In this document: positions 32,601 to 42,193 of the stretch, piece after piece
How the letters are laid out: every line of letters begins with the position of its first letter
How positions within the stretch are numbered: the stretch's first letter is position 1
Origin: Polaromonas eurypsychrophila
GTDB lineage: Bacteria; Pseudomonadota; Gammaproteobacteria; Burkholderiales; Burkholderiaceae_C
NCBI RefSeq assembly: GCF_014641715.1
Contig: NZ_BMIG01000001.1
Span: forward strand, 248,001-312,000
Direction: 5' to 3'
DNA: 64,000 nucleotides
Notes under the pieces: model-generated
The model's database searches: none
The model's input: the letters and a program-made list of their open reading frames with translations, nothing else
Told to the model about the DNA's origin: nothing
Translations under genes and position numbers: made by a program

Positions 32601-35600
32601 CGCCAGCGGCTATCCGCACGCGCACGCGCAGGCCGGCCACCGGGTCCAGTCCGTTGACGGGTACGCCGTCATCCTGCGTGGCTTGCGCCAGCAGCGCGGG
32701 CTGGGCTGGCAGGCGGTTGCGCCCGAGGAAGGCGCGTCGGTCGGCGATGCAGTGGACCGAGCGCACATTGGCGTCGGCCGCCGCCAGAAAATGCGCAACC
32801 GCCATGGCCGGGTCACCCTGAAGTCTGGGCTTGCGCGTGAGCATCAGGGCGCGCCAGGGTGCGTGCCAGCGTGTGTCGATGAACAGGTTGGAAAAAGCCG
32901 GATGCGCCTCGTCGGCACGCGGATCGGCCAGCACCGCTTCGAAACACGACACCACATCGAGCGTGATCTCGCGCTCTGACTGATTGAGCAGGGTGACGGT
33001 GCGCAGCTCAGTGTCGTCTTCCGGGCTGACCAGCACGGTGGTGGTGGCTTCCAGCGCCAGCGACTTGGCCTGGAACTCGACCCGGTCGGCCAGAAAGGTG
33101 GCCTTGTAGCTCCAGTCGGGGTGGGGTGCCGGGTGCGAGGTCAGCGACGCCACCCGGTCCTGGCCTGCTGGACGCAGGTAGATGAAACTGCCATAGGCAT
33201 CGCGCAGCAGGTCGTCGCGCCAGCGGGTGATGTTTTTACCGCGCCAGCGGCTGACCCCCGCGCCGTTGGCGCGCAGTGCCACGCTGTAAGCGCCGTTGGA
33301 CAGCAAGTGCGTTGGCTGCCAGCCGGGGGCGGTGGGATCGAGCTCGCGTGAGTGGTACAGCGCATCTTCCCGCAACTCATCCGGCTCGGGCAGGTTGCGC
33401 GGGTCGGCGCTTTCAATGATCTGGCGTGGTGTTTTTTCATGCAGCAGCGACTCGTGGGCCTGGATCAGCGGGGCTGAGGAGAACCAGCGGCGCGGCGCGT
33501 GCCGGCACAGCACATTGCACAGCGCCACCAGCGACATGCCCTGGTGATGCGCCATGAAGGTGTTGACCAAGCTGAAAGCCTGCGCGCCTGGCTGCCGGGC
33601 GACGGTGAAATCGATGGCGTCCACAAAACCGTATTCACCGCGCGCCCCCGCCATCTCCAGCTGGCGCAGGTTGTCCACGGCTTCGCGCGGCGTGAACATG
33701 CAGGCCATCACGCTGGCATAAGGCGCCACGACCCTGTCCCCCGGCGGGGTCCGGCGCAGCGCCAGGCGCGGCACGCCAAACGGTGAATACTGGTAGGCCA
33801 GTGTATGGTCTTGTCCGAAATACGCCGACTCGGAAACGCCCCAGGGCAGTTGCTGTGCACGGCCAAAGGCCTGTTGCTCCATCACCGCCGCCAGCCCCGA
33901 GATATGCAGCAGGCCCTGGTCGGGTTCACACATGACCAGCGAAGGCATCAGGTATTCGAACATCGAGCCTGACCAGGATTTGAGGCCGGGCGTGATGCCC
34001 ACAGTCAGGAAACTGCGGCCCAGCGCCTGCCAGTGACGGCGCGGCACGTCGCCCTTGGCAATCGCCAGAAAGCTGGTCAGGCGGGATTCGGACGCCATCA
34101 GGTCGTAATAACTGGCATCCAGGGCGTGTTCATGCACACGCAGGCCGATGTGGAAAAGATGGCGCTTGGGGTTGTACAGGCCGCTGAAATCCATGGCCAT
34201 GCAGAGCTGGTCGCAGCGCACCGCAATCTGATTGAGTTGCAGGACGTGGTCAGGCGGGGTGTACTCGCGCGTACCCAGTTGTCTGGCGGCCTGCGCTACC
34301 GCGAGCAGGTGGCCAGCGAAGTTGCCGCTGTCCACGGTAGATACATAGGCCGGCGGCAGCACCTCCAGCGTGCGGGTGTCGTACCAGTTGAGCAAGTGAC
34401 CCTGGTGTTTGGGTAGGCGCTCGACCGTGTCCAGGGTGGCCTCCAGGCGAGTGATCAATTCGGCGGTGGAAATCCATTCGAACTCGCGCGCGCAGGTAAC
34501 CGCCAGCAGGTACATGCCAATGTTGGTCGGCGAGGTGCGGTGCGCAATCGTCGGTTCCGGCTCCATCTGCAGGTTGTCGGGCGGCAGGTCATTGTCTTGC
34601 GCGACCACGCAGTGTTCAAAAAACCGCCAGGTCTGGCGCGCAAGCTGTTCAAGGTACTCACGGTCGTCATCAGTCAGCACCCGCAGTGGAGCTGCGGGAA
34701 CGCTGGCCCACCAGGCCGGCAGAGGCGCCAGCGCCCACAGCAGGAACAGCGCCGGACCGGCCCAGGGGTAGGGGCTCCAGCAGGCGGCCAGCGCCAGCAG
34801 CAGGCACAGTGACGAGCTTGCTCCCTGGGTGCGCAGAAAGGCTGACAGGCTGTAACGCGCCGAGGCCTGGGATTGCGCGGCTGTGGTCCATTCGAGCAGC
34901 TTGCGACGGCTCACCGCCATGCGCCAAAGCGCACGCGTTATGGCGTCCAGCATCATGGCCGCCTGTGCAAACAGCTGGCTGAACTGCCAGGCCGTGGCGG
35001 CCAGGCCGCGCAACACCTCACGCACGCCGACGTCGAAAAAATGCAGCCAGGCGATGCCGCGCCGCGTCGGCACCAGGCCGGCCAGTGCTCCCATCAACGG
35101 TCCGGCCAGTAAGGCTGCAAGCACAAAACCCAGCGCGGTGGCCAGCGGCAATGCCTGCGTAGCGATGACCCAGACCAGCAGCAATACGCTGGCCGGTGCG
35201 ATCAGCGAACGCCGCAGGTTGTCCGCCATGCGCCAAAGGCCCAGCGCGTCGATGCCGAAGTGGCTTGCGCGCAGCATCAGCGGCAACAACTGCCAGTCGC
35301 CGCGTGTCCAGCGGTGCACGCGCGAGGCGGCAACGCCGGCATGGTGCGGGTGGTCTTCCATCAGCACCACGTCGCCCACGTAACCGCAGCGCGCAATGCT
35401 GCCTTCCAGCAGGTCGTGACTCAGCACGGCACCGTCAGGCATTCGGCTGCTTAGCACCGTGTGAACCGCCTGCACATGCAGCAGCCCCTTGCCGGTGAAA
35501 CTGCCCATGCCGAACAGGTCCTGGTAGAGATCGGAGACGCCGCTGCTGTAGGGGTCCAGCCCACCCTGGCCGGCAAACAGGGCGTGAAAGGGCGAGCGTT

Positions 35601-37641
35601 CATAAAGCGCCGGCAAGGGTGTTACCACGCGTGGCTGCAGGATGCCATAACCGGCGCTGATACGACGGCGCACCGGGTCGATTTGTGGCGCATTGAGCGG
35701 ATGTGCGGCAATGGCCACCAGGTCGCGCAGCGAGCCGGCCGGCAGGCCGGTGTCGCTGTCCAGCGTCAGCACATAACGTATGCCTTCGGCCAGCCTCATC
35801 TCGGGATGAACAGGCACAAACAGTGGGGCGGTGCGCCCGGTAATCTGTCGCAGCAACATTTCGAGCTTGCCGCGCTTGCGTTCCCAGCCAATCCAGCGGC
35901 CCTCGGTGGCACACCAGGTGCGCGGGCGATGCATCAGCACAAAACGGGGGGGCTCTGTCTCGCTGGCCGGGTAGCCATGGTTCAGTGCCTGGATTTTTTC
36001 GAGCGCGTCGTCCAGCAGGGCCTGGTCGCCGGGCAGATGTTCGGAGTCGGCATCGGTCCAGTCCGTCAGCAGAGCGAACTGCGCATGGGTTTCCCGGCTG
36101 GCCAGCCAGTGCAGACTCAGGCGATGCGCCAGTTCGCTGTTGGACGATGGCGAGGTGAGCATGCACGGAATGACGACCAGCACGCGGTGTTCAGCCGGGA
36201 TACCGGCCGTGAAATCGAGTCGGGCCAGCGGCTGGATGCGGGCCGACTCGGCCACCAGCCTGTGAATCAGCGCGGCGACGGCTTCGGAAGCCGGCAAAGC
36301 CATCAACAGCACCCCCACCCAGGCCGTCCAGTGCAGACCTGACAAATGATGCACGGCCGTGTACAGGGCCAGTGCGGTGCCGCCCACCCAGACGGCGGCA
36401 TACAGAGGCAAACGCCAGGCGTGCCAGTTGATGGTGGCGCGGCGTGGCGTGCTTGTCGGGGAGGCTGGATGCAGTGCCGCTTCCAGCACCGCTCGTCCGG
36501 GGCCGATCAGGTAGTAGCCCGCCGTCTGCTCGACCGCGGGCAGACCGGCTTGGGTCGCCGCTGCCAGCACAGCCTCGGCGACGCTGCGCTCGGACCGGCC
36601 GCTTTGCTGCGCCAGCCTTTCCATGGCCCGCGTAATCTGCTGGCGCGTCATTTCGCTTTCCATGGAAAAACTCGGCAGACGGCGCAACACCTGCAGGCAG
36701 TGGCTGACCGGCTCGATCAGCTCAGTCCACTCGACCTGGCCGATCAGCCGCAGCGTGGTGATGATATTGCTCACCGTGAGGTTGGCCTCAACCTGGGTGG
36801 TTTGCGCCTCGCCGATCAGGCCCAGCCCGTCCGCGCAATGGTGTTCGGTCCAGGCGACCAGCGGCGGCTCGGACTCTTGCCGCTCGGCAGGCATGCGTTG
36901 CCAGAGCTGGGTCAGGTAGCTGTGCTCCAGGCCTCGGTGTTGCATGTAGCTGTGCAGTTCGTCGAGGTCCTGCAGGCTCAGCGCCTCGGCCGCCTCCCAC
37001 GCAGCGTGCGCGACTTCCCGTGCCACCTTGTTCCAGGCGATCCGGTCGGCCATGCGTCGCAGATTTTCCAGCAGCACCACACGCAGCGTGGTGGGCAGGG
37101 CCCAGAGTTCGCCCAGCGTCAGCTCGCTGACCTCCTGGTAGGCGTTCAGAAAGGCCGTGAACAGTTCGGGGTCCAGCACACTGTCGGTGTGCGCGACATA
37201 GGCCCAGGCGATGCCGTACACACGCGGCAGGCCTTCCAGCGGTTTGTCCGCGAGTTTGGGCAGATCCGCGTAGTAGCGGTGCGGCACGCCTTCCTGAATC
37301 TGCTGGAGTTGCGCCTCAATCAGGTGAAAGTTGTCGAGCAGCCATTCGGCGGCCGGCGTGACATAGTGACCGCGTCGCGAGGTAATGGCGATGTAGTCGT
37401 AGGCTTCGCGCAGGCCGGTGATGTTTTCCTGCACACGCGGAAAAAAGGGCAGCCCGCGCCGGTTGCGGTCGCGGGGACGGATCGCCTGCGCCTTGGCCAG
37501 GCTGCGGCCGTGCTGTTCAAAACGGTGAGCGCCGAACAACTCGGCGCGTATGGGTTGATGAATTTCGCCGTGGCGATCAAGAAGTATTTTCCTGGCGTAT
37601 GGGGTGAGGGTTTCCAGGCGGTTGATGACGATCGTTTTCAC
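29494..37641 (-). CDS. Cyclic beta-1,2-glucan synthase-like protein (GT84-glucoamylase-GH94)
   Basis: 2715 residues, close to the ~2800 of Brucella Cgs/NdvB. An N-terminal soluble region (1-400) precedes two helices (~405-465). The glycosyltransferase 84 domain follows (~480-790; VIPCMLTS, TLDSDTGLPAGSL, LMEDHPHHAGVA, HRWTRGDWQLLP), then about five more helices (~800-960) and a glucoamylase-like domain (~990-1400). Two carbohydrate-binding/GH94 regions end the protein, with the phosphorylase acid GDWNDGMNRVGHEGRG near 2390. The family makes, shortens and cyclises periplasmic beta-1,2-glucan from UDP-glucose. Cyclic product is inferred; linear glucan is possible. It starts 4 nt after the small membrane protein gene. 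Confidence 0.92.
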   Translation of the reverse strand: MKTIVINRLETLTPYARKILLDRHGEIHQPIRAELFGAHRFEQHGRSLAKAQAIRPRDRNRRGLPFFPRVQENITGLREAYDYIAITSRRGHYVTPAAEWLLDNFHLIEAQLQQIQEGVPHRYYADLPKLADKPLEGLPRVYGIAWAYVAHTDSVLDPELFTAFLNAYQEVSELTLGELWALPTTLRVVLLENLRRMADRIAWNKVAREVAHAAWEAAEALSLQDLDELHSYMQHRGLEHSYLTQLWQRMPAERQESEPPLVAWTEHHCADGLGLIGEAQTTQVEANLTVSNIITTLRLIGQVEWTELIEPVSHCLQVLRRLPSFSMESEMTRQQITRAMERLAQQSGRSERSVAEAVLAAATQAGLPAVEQTAGYYLIGPGRAVLEAALHPASPTSTPRRATINWHAWRLPLYAAVWVGGTALALYTAVHHLSGLHWTAWVGVLLMALPASEAVAALIHRLVAESARIQPLARLDFTAGIPAEHRVLVVIPCMLTSPSSNSELAHRLSLHWLASRETHAQFALLTDWTDADSEHLPGDQALLDDALEKIQALNHGYPASETEPPRFVLMHRPRTWCATEGRWIGWERKRGKLEMLLRQITGRTAPLFVPVHPEMRLAEGIRYVLTLDSDTGLPAGSLRDLVAIAAHPLNAPQIDPVRRRISAGYGILQPRVVTPLPALYERSPFHALFAGQGGLDPYSSGVSDLYQDLFGMGSFTGKGLLHVQAVHTVLSSRMPDGAVLSHDLLEGSIARCGYVGDVVLMEDHPHHAGVAASRVHRWTRGDWQLLPLMLRASHFGIDALGLWRMADNLRRSLIAPASVLLLVWVIATQALPLATALGFVLAALLAGPLMGALAGLVPTRRGIAWLHFFDVGVREVLRGLAATAWQFSQLFAQAAMMLDAITRALWRMAVSRRKLLEWTTAAQSQASARYSLSAFLRTQGASSSLCLLLALAACWSPYPWAGPALFLLWALAPLPAWWASVPAAPLRVLTDDDREYLEQLARQTWRFFEHCVVAQDNDLPPDNLQMEPEPTIAHRTSPTNIGMYLLAVTCAREFEWISTAELITRLEATLDTVERLPKHQGHLLNWYDTRTLEVLPPAYVSTVDSGNFAGHLLAVAQAARQLGTREYTPPDHVLQLNQIAVRCDQLCMAMDFSGLYNPKRHLFHIGLRVHEHALDASYYDLMASESRLTSFLAIAKGDVPRRHWQALGRSFLTVGITPGLKSWSGSMFEYLMPSLVMCEPDQGLLHISGLAAVMEQQAFGRAQQLPWGVSESAYFGQDHTLAYQYSPFGVPRLALRRTPPGDRVVAPYASVMACMFTPREAVDNLRQLEMAGARGEYGFVDAIDFTVARQPGAQAFSLVNTFMAHHQGMSLVALCNVLCRHAPRRWFSSAPLIQAHESLLHEKTPRQIIESADPRNLPEPDELREDALYHSRELDPTAPGWQPTHLLSNGAYSVALRANGAGVSRWRGKNITRWRDDLLRDAYGSFIYLRPAGQDRVASLTSHPAPHPDWSYKATFLADRVEFQAKSLALEATTTVLVSPEDDTELRTVTLLNQSEREITLDVVSCFEAVLADPRADEAHPAFSNLFIDTRWHAPWRALMLTRKPRLQGDPAMAVAHFLAAADANVRSVHCIADRRAFLGRNRLPAQPALLAQATQDDGVPVNGLDPVAGLRVRVRIAAGGMARLSFATAAAESSDELVARIDKYLQPMHVERATRMAATLAQVRLRDLGVAPERNVALQDINTALMYTATRPQTERALLDQRQLWRFGLSGDKPIVLVRIHSSNGLALVDALLRAQPLWSFGGLAVDVVIVNSEVNSYLMPLQQGILALRDRMRQQSENSFPRNDAGGFFLLRDHEIAVSEKAVLAGLARFIFVADGRPLEQQLAALQGATGLRRRAVPASLPAPSAALADPSSAPVAATQSPTGKFDAASGEFRFTVDSQHRPPRPWVNVIANASFGFQVSEAGAGYTWAVNSRMHQLTPWSNDPLQDPAGEHYLLQDADSLKLLALSPSTESRSALPYAVRHGQGYTVFLCRHGELVVETTFFVDRSDAVKVVAVKLHNQGSEPRHLRALAMLEWQLGGTRQERRTVRGWKAPNQPTVLAQQRESRAGFGGSSAFLSLVGLTDPLQWTCDRSEFFDVAGRLVLPEVLGQQSGNAADPCAALSGAFTLEAGQQMDLAFLLGHAPDAAQAEQLARDWQGRDLARALDGVKHQWSDLLGKVEVHTPDPLFDALVNRWLLYQTLTSRLWSKAGFYQAGGAFGFRDQLQDTMAFALIEPRRLRDQIVLNASRQFPEGDVQHWWHAPGGEGVRTHFSDDLLWLPFACAHYLEVTGDQALLDEEVAFIDGAHIPDGAEDAYYAPQVSEQTASVFEHGARAIDRSLPIGAHGLPLMGTGDWNDGMNRVGHEGRGESVWLAWFLCAVVEKFAPLAQARGEGERAKKWLDARAGWISALHSHGWDGAWFRRAFFDNGAPLGSSQNDECRIDLIAQAWSVLSGASSDKFTVPAMQAMNDQLVDSEAGLLRLLAPPLQHSANNPGYIQAYPPGVRENGGQYSHAGVWALMAQAQTGDTEAAWESFQALSPAHRSQHPIHGPAYELEPYVMAGDIYGSPPYVGRGGWSWYTGSAAWLHRAALETLLGLSVRQGVLSLSPRVPAHWPAFEITLRLDGERVVTLRWQRAGVAADGTGATPDRVLAEGETVVLAELPVQARLLVRSAT

Positions 37642-37645
37642 ACCC

Positions 37646-37876
37646 TCATGCCAGAATGAAAAGGGCCAGGCCCAAACCCCCGGTTGCCAGCGCGGCCACC
37701 GTCACAACGCGTGGGCCGAGCGCGCCATGTGCCGACTGCAGCGCGGAGTGCACAAAGAACAATCGGCTGTGCGAGCTGGCGCAATGGTTCATGTGGGAGG
37801 CAAGTTCCGCCGCGTCTGTGGACACGGAATCAACATAGCCGGGTGACGAATCAGTCCGGAATTTAAAGGTATTCAT
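37646..37876 (-). CDS. Small tail-anchored membrane protein upstream of the glucan synthase
   Basis: 76 residues from ATG 37876, which has a GGAG ribosome site 8 bases upstream; the longer frame to 37900 lacks one. The N-terminal half is polar (MNTFKFRTDSSPGYVDSVS) with a His/Cys cluster (HMNHCASSHSRLFFVH). The C-terminus is a single hydrophobic helix (VVTVAALATGGLGLALFILA) that ends the protein. Only 4 nt separate it from the synthase start, so both are likely translated together. Family not recognised; a regulatory or assembly partner of the synthase is a plausible inference. Confidence 0.65.
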   Translation of the reverse strand: MNTFKFRTDSSPGYVDSVSTDAAELASHMNHCASSHSRLFFVHSALQSAHGALGPRVVTVAALATGGLGLALFILA

Positions 37877-38077
37877 GCTGTGCGCTCCGACGATAGCCAT
37901 GGCTAACGCCGCGCAGCGACATACCGGCGCGTTTTTCCATGAAATTAGATGCTAGGCTGGGCTGCCACGCTCCGCCATCGGACGGCGCTGGTGTTGACCT
38001 AGGACTGGGCCTACAGGGGGCGTTGGGACGACACCGCACGCGTGCGCAATGGCTTTTCAGCCGCGCGCAGGTGCGGT

Positions 38078-41029
38078 TCAGCCGGTGTTGCGCAATCCAG
38101 CCGCGATTCCGTTGATCGAGATGTGGATGCCACGCTGCACCCGTTCATCGGCCTTGCCTTCGCGGTAGCGCCGCACCAGTTCAACCTGCAGGTGGTGCAG
38201 CGGGTCGATGTAGGGGAAACGGTGGCGAATCGAGCGCTGCAGCGAGGCATTGCCTGCCAGGCGCTGTTTTTCACCAGTGATCAGGCCCAGCGCTTCGGCC
38301 GTGCGGTGCCATTCGGCCTCGATGGCGCTGAAGATTTTCTTGCGCAGGCGCGTATCGTTGACCAGCTCCGCATACCGCGAGGCCAGGGCCAGGTCGCTTT
38401 TGGCCAGCACCATGTCCATGTTGCTGAGCAGGGTCCGGAAAAACGGCCATTGTTTGTACATTTTCTGCAGCAACGCGAGCGCTTCCTTGCGACTGGCCGG
38501 CGTGCCGCCGGCGCTGAGCATTTGCTCGATGGCCGAACCGAAGCCGTACCAGCCGGGCAGCGTCAGGCGGCATTGGCCCCAGCTGAAGCCCCAGGGAATG
38601 GCGCGCAGGTCTTCGATTTTTTGCGAGGCCTTGCGGGATGCCGGGCGCGAGCCGATGTTGAGTTCGGCGATTTCGCGTATCGGCGTGGCGCTGAAAAAAT
38701 ATTCGGTGAAACCAGGCGTGTCGTAAACCAGTGCGCGGTAAGCCGCCATGCTGGTCTGCGACAGCTCGGCAGCGGCCAGCAAAAAGGCTTTGGTGGCGGG
38801 TTTGGTCGGCTGCAGCAGCGTGGCCTCCAAAGTGGCAGCCACCAGGGTTTCGAGATTGCGCCGGCCGATTTCGGGATTGGCGTACTTGGAGCCGATGACT
38901 TCGCCTTGTTCGGTCAGGCGAATTTGTCCGCGTACCGTGCCCGGCGGCTGCGCCAGGATGGCCTGGTAGCTGGGGCCGCCGCCGCGTCCCACGGTGCCAC
39001 CGCGGCCGTGAAACATTCTGAGCTGAATGTTGTGGGAGTTCGCGAGCTCGTCGAACAGCTCGACCAGCGCGATCTCGGCGCGGTACAGCTCCCAGTTGCT
39101 GGTGAAGATGCCGCCGTCCTTGTTGCTGTCGGAATAGCCCAGCATGATGTCCTGCTCGCCGCCGCTGCGCTTGACCTGCTGCGCGATACCAGGCAGCGCG
39201 TAGTACTCGCGCATGATGGGCGCGGCGTTGCGCAGGTCTTCAATCGTCTCGAACAAGGGCACCACGATCAGGTCGTGGGTGGACCTGTGATTCACCGCGT
39301 CGCCGGGCCGCCCCAAGGCGCGAGCGCCCCCTCGGGGGGCAGCGACAGACCCGAAGGGCTGAGCGTGGGGGTCGTTAAGGATGCCTTGCATCAGTCCGAC
39401 CTCTTTTTGCAGCAGCAGGACTTCCAGCAGGTCGCTGACGGTTTCTGTATGGCTGATGATGTAGTGGCGGATCGCCTGTGCGCCGAAGCGCTGGCGCATG
39501 ACCTTGGCCGATTCAAAAATCGCGATCTCGCCACGCGCATGGTCCGAGTAGGCGGCGCCCATTACGCGCAGCGGCCGGGCATCGTTGAGCAGCGACAGCA
39601 GCAACTCGCGCTTGGCGCTTTCGTCCAGGCTGGAATATTTTGTTTCGATGCGTGCGACAGCCAGCAGCTCTGCAATCACCTCCTCATGTTTGTCCGAACT
39701 TTGCCGCAAGTCCACCGTGGCCAGGTGAAAGCCGAACACCTCGACCGCGCGTATCAGCGGGTGCAGGCGCTGCGCCACCAGCGCGCTGCCGTGGTTGGCG
39801 CGCAGCGAAGCTTCGATGATGCGCAGGTCGGCCAGAAAGTCCTCGGCGCTCAGGTAGGCGTTTTGCGGTGCGACCGCATGGCGTGCAGCATCGCCCCCGG
39901 TCAGATCCTTCAGCGTGGCGGCCAGCCGCGCATAGACACCGGTCAGCGCGCGACGATAGGGCTCGTCCAGCCGGTGCTCATTGATGTCGGGCGAGCGTTC
40001 GGCCAGAGCACGCATCTCTGGCGTGAAGTCCACCAGCATGGCTGACAGCGAAAGCTCACCGCCGAGGTAGTGGACCTCGGTCAGGTAGTGGCGCAGCGCG
40101 ACCTCGGACTGGCGCCGTAGCGCGTACTCCAGCGTGTCGGCGCTGACGTTGGGGTTGCCGTCGCGGTCACCGCCTATCCACTGGCCCATGCGCAAAAAGC
40201 TGTGTACCGGCTGGCTGCCGAGCGCGCGCTCCAGCTCGGCATACAGCTTGGGGATTTCGCGCAGAAAAGTCGATTCGTAATAACTGAGCGCGTTTTCAAT
40301 CTCGTCGGCCACGGTGAGCTTGGTGAAACGCAGCAGCCGTGTTTGCCAGAGCTGCATCACGCGCGCGCGCAGCTGGGCTTCGTTGGCGGCCAGTTCGCGC
40401 GGTGTCAAGGCGTCGCGGCTGGCATTCACCGCCAGTGCATGCGACTTAATTTCGTCGCGCGCCGTCAGCAGCAGGGCGATGTCGCGTTCGGCGTCCAGGA
40501 TGCTTTTGCGTTGGACCTCGGTCGGGTGCGCGGTGAGCACCGGCGACACGTAGGCATGGGCCAGCGTGTTTGAGATGGTCTTGGGCGAGATGCCGGCCCA
40601 GCGCAGGCGGGATAGCGCCACTTCGATGCTGCCTTCCTGGGTGTCGCCAGCACGTTCGTGGATGGCGCGGCGCCGGATGTGGTGGCGGTCTTCGGCCAGA
40701 TTGGCCAGGTGGCTGAAGTAGGTGAAGGCGCGGATCACGCTGACGGTCTGGTCGCCCGACAGTCCCTTGAGCAGCTTCTTGAGCGACTTGTCGGCCTCGG
40801 TGTCGGCGTCGCGGCGGAAAGTCACCGAGAGCTTGCGCACTTCCTCGATCAGCTCATAGGCAGCCACGCCTTCCTGCTCGCGGATCACGTCGCCGAGGAT
40901 GCGGCCCAACAGGCGGATGTCCTCGACCAGCGGCCTTTCGTTGTCTTTGGCGCGCGCGCGCGGGCGTTGCTGGCTGTTGCTGCCTGCCGGCTGCTCCCTG
41001 GATGATTTCACTCGTGCCGTCGTCACCAT
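38078..41029 (-). CDS. ppc: Phosphoenolpyruvate carboxylase
   Basis: 983 residues, somewhat longer than the ~880 of E. coli Ppc. Catalytic blocks: [14 protein letters not shown] (His near 180), [20 protein letters not shown] (~630), [15 protein letters not shown] (~675) and the conserved C-terminus [13 protein letters not shown]. It carboxylates PEP to oxaloacetate to refill the TCA cycle. An unusual Gly/Ala/Arg-rich stretch around residues 553-575 ([18 protein letters not shown]) coincides exactly with a dispersed intergenic-type repeat and lies just before [11 protein letters not shown]. The ATG has an AAGGTG ribosome site. It is divergent from hemC with about 80 bp between. Confidence 0.97.
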   Translation of the reverse strand: MVTTARVKSSREQPAGSNSQQRPRARAKDNERPLVEDIRLLGRILGDVIREQEGVAAYELIEEVRKLSVTFRRDADTEADKSLKKLLKGLSGDQTVSVIRAFTYFSHLANLAEDRHHIRRRAIHERAGDTQEGSIEVALSRLRWAGISPKTISNTLAHAYVSPVLTAHPTEVQRKSILDAERDIALLLTARDEIKSHALAVNASRDALTPRELAANEAQLRARVMQLWQTRLLRFTKLTVADEIENALSYYESTFLREIPKLYAELERALGSQPVHSFLRMGQWIGGDRDGNPNVSADTLEYALRRQSEVALRHYLTEVHYLGGELSLSAMLVDFTPEMRALAERSPDINEHRLDEPYRRALTGVYARLAATLKDLTGGDAARHAVAPQNAYLSAEDFLADLRIIEASLRANHGSALVAQRLHPLIRAVEVFGFHLATVDLRQSSDKHEEVIAELLAVARIETKYSSLDESAKRELLLSLLNDARPLRVMGAAYSDHARGEIAIFESAKVMRQRFGAQAIRHYIISHTETVSDLLEVLLLQKEVGLMQGILNDPHAQPFGSVAAPRGGARALGRPGDAVNHRSTHDLIVVPLFETIEDLRNAAPIMREYYALPGIAQQVKRSGGEQDIMLGYSDSNKDGGIFTSNWELYRAEIALVELFDELANSHNIQLRMFHGRGGTVGRGGGPSYQAILAQPPGTVRGQIRLTEQGEVIGSKYANPEIGRRNLETLVAATLEATLLQPTKPATKAFLLAAAELSQTSMAAYRALVYDTPGFTEYFFSATPIREIAELNIGSRPASRKASQKIEDLRAIPWGFSWGQCRLTLPGWYGFGSAIEQMLSAGGTPASRKEALALLQKMYKQWPFFRTLLSNMDMVLAKSDLALASRYAELVNDTRLRKKIFSAIEAEWHRTAEALGLITGEKQRLAGNASLQRSIRHRFPYIDPLHHLQVELVRRYREGKADERVQRGIHISINGIAAGLRNTG
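39305..39371 (+). repeat. Second dispersed repeat family, copy 1 (in-frame insert in ppc)
   Basis: GGGCCGCCCCAAGGCGCGAG, then CGCCCCCTCGGGGGGCAGCG, ending GAGCGTGGGGG. The same block order (GGGCCGTCCCAAG, GGCCCCCTGGGGGGCAGTG, AACGTGGGGG) occurs before fabG at 59011-59076. In ppc it is 67 bp and read antisense, keeping the frame open. Confidence 0.8.
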
Positions 41030-41110
41030 TGGTTCACCTTATGTGGGCTCTTGTATTGCAGTGCAGCATGCTAGCATCCGAGAACCCCTCCAGATACGAA
41101 CAGGTTACGA

Positions 41111-42073
41111 GTGCGCGCAGATTCTTCAACTTCCCTTCGCGTGGTGATCGCCACGCGTGAAAGCCGGCTGGCGCTGTGGCAGGCCGAACACGTCAAGGCA
41201 CTGCTGGAGGCGCGCCTGGGCTGGCAGGTGGCGTTGCTGGGCATGACCACCCTGGGTGACCAGATATTGGATCGTTCGCTGAGCAAGGTCGGCGGCAAGG
41301 GCCTGTTTGTCAAGGAGCTGGAAACCGCACTGCTCGACGGCCGCGCCGACATCGCCGTGCATTCGCTCAAGGATGTGCCGATGGACCTGCCCGAGGGTTT
41401 TGCGCTGGCCTGCGTGCTTGAACGCGAGGACCCGCGCGACGCCTTGGTCTCCAATGATTTCTCCTCGCTGGCCGAGCTGCCGTCGGGCGCCGTTGTCGGC
41501 ACCTCCAGCCTGCGCCGGCTGGTGCTGCTCAAAAGCCTGCGACCTGACCTGCGCATTGAACCGCTGCGCGGCAACCTCGACACCCGCCTGCGCAAGCTCG
41601 ACGAGGGCCACTACCAGGCGATCGTGCTGGCGGCTGCCGGCCTCAAGCGCCTGGGCTTGTCATCGCGCATTCGTCAGGCCTTTGAACCCGAGCAGATGCT
41701 GCCAGCCGCCGGGCAGGGTGCACTCGGCATCGAGGTGCGTGCCGACCGCCGGGACTTGCTGGCCGCGCTGGCCCCGTTGGCGCACCAGCCGACCTGGCTT
41801 GCAGTGACGGCCGAACGCACGGTCTCGCGCGCCATGGGCGGCAGTTGCTCGATGCCGCTGGCAGCGTTCATCCGCGCGCCACAGTCGGCGCAGATGCGAC
41901 TGGAAGCCGCCTGGGGCGAGCCGGGCGCCGACGGGCAAGGCGTGGCCGGCCAGCCGTTGGTGCGCGCCGATCACAGCGCCAGCGTGACGAACTTTGCCGA
42001 AGCCGAGGCATTGGGTGAGCGGGTCGCCGCCTCGCTGCGCGCCGGGGGCGCGGTGTGGGCCGCCAACTCCTGA
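41111..42073 (+). CDS. hemC: Hydroxymethylbilane synthase (porphobilinogen deaminase)
   Basis: 320 residues from GTG 41111. Family blocks: [14 protein letters not shown] at the N-terminus, [29 protein letters not shown] (substrate-binding Asp), [19 protein letters not shown] and the cofactor Cys in [12 protein letters not shown] near residue 250. It polymerises four porphobilinogens to hydroxymethylbilane on a dipyrromethane cofactor in the cytoplasm. It heads the series hemC-hemD-hemX-hemY, all on the plus strand. Confidence 0.97.
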   Translation: MRADSSTSLRVVIATRESRLALWQAEHVKALLEARLGWQVALLGMTTLGDQILDRSLSKVGGKGLFVKELETALLDGRADIAVHSLKDVPMDLPEGFALACVLEREDPRDALVSNDFSSLAELPSGAVVGTSSLRRLVLLKSLRPDLRIEPLRGNLDTRLRKLDEGHYQAIVLAAAGLKRLGLSSRIRQAFEPEQMLPAAGQGALGIEVRADRRDLLAALAPLAHQPTWLAVTAERTVSRAMGGSCSMPLAAFIRAPQSAQMRLEAAWGEPGADGQGVAGQPLVRADHSASVTNFAEAEALGERVAASLRAGGAVWAANS

Positions 42074-42115
42074 ACCTGGATTGCGCGTGATTGCTTGCCG
42101 CCGCTGGCTACCCGC

Positions 42116-42193
42116 ATGAATACAGAGTTTTACTGCCACGACAAGCATCTCCACCTGGGTGAGAAGCGCGTTTTACTGCGGAATCCAGCTTGA
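42116..42193 (+). CDS. Possible 25-codon leader ORF coupled to hemD
   Basis: ATG 42116 opens a 25-residue frame (MNTEFYCHDKHLHLGEKRV, then LLRNPA). Its TGA (42191-42193) overlaps the TTG start of hemD (42190-42192) as TTGA, a typical coupling arrangement. The peptide has three His and one Cys. No good ribosome site precedes it, so it may be chance. Confidence 0.3.
   Translation: MNTEFYCHDKHLHLGEKRVLLRNPA

Noticed and set aside
30116..37659. Numerous plus-strand ORFs over the glucan synthase gene (for example 31255-32979 and 36346-37659)
   Set aside because: Antisense shadows in GC-rich DNA without conserved motifs, while the minus strand gives GT84 and GH94 signatures throughout.
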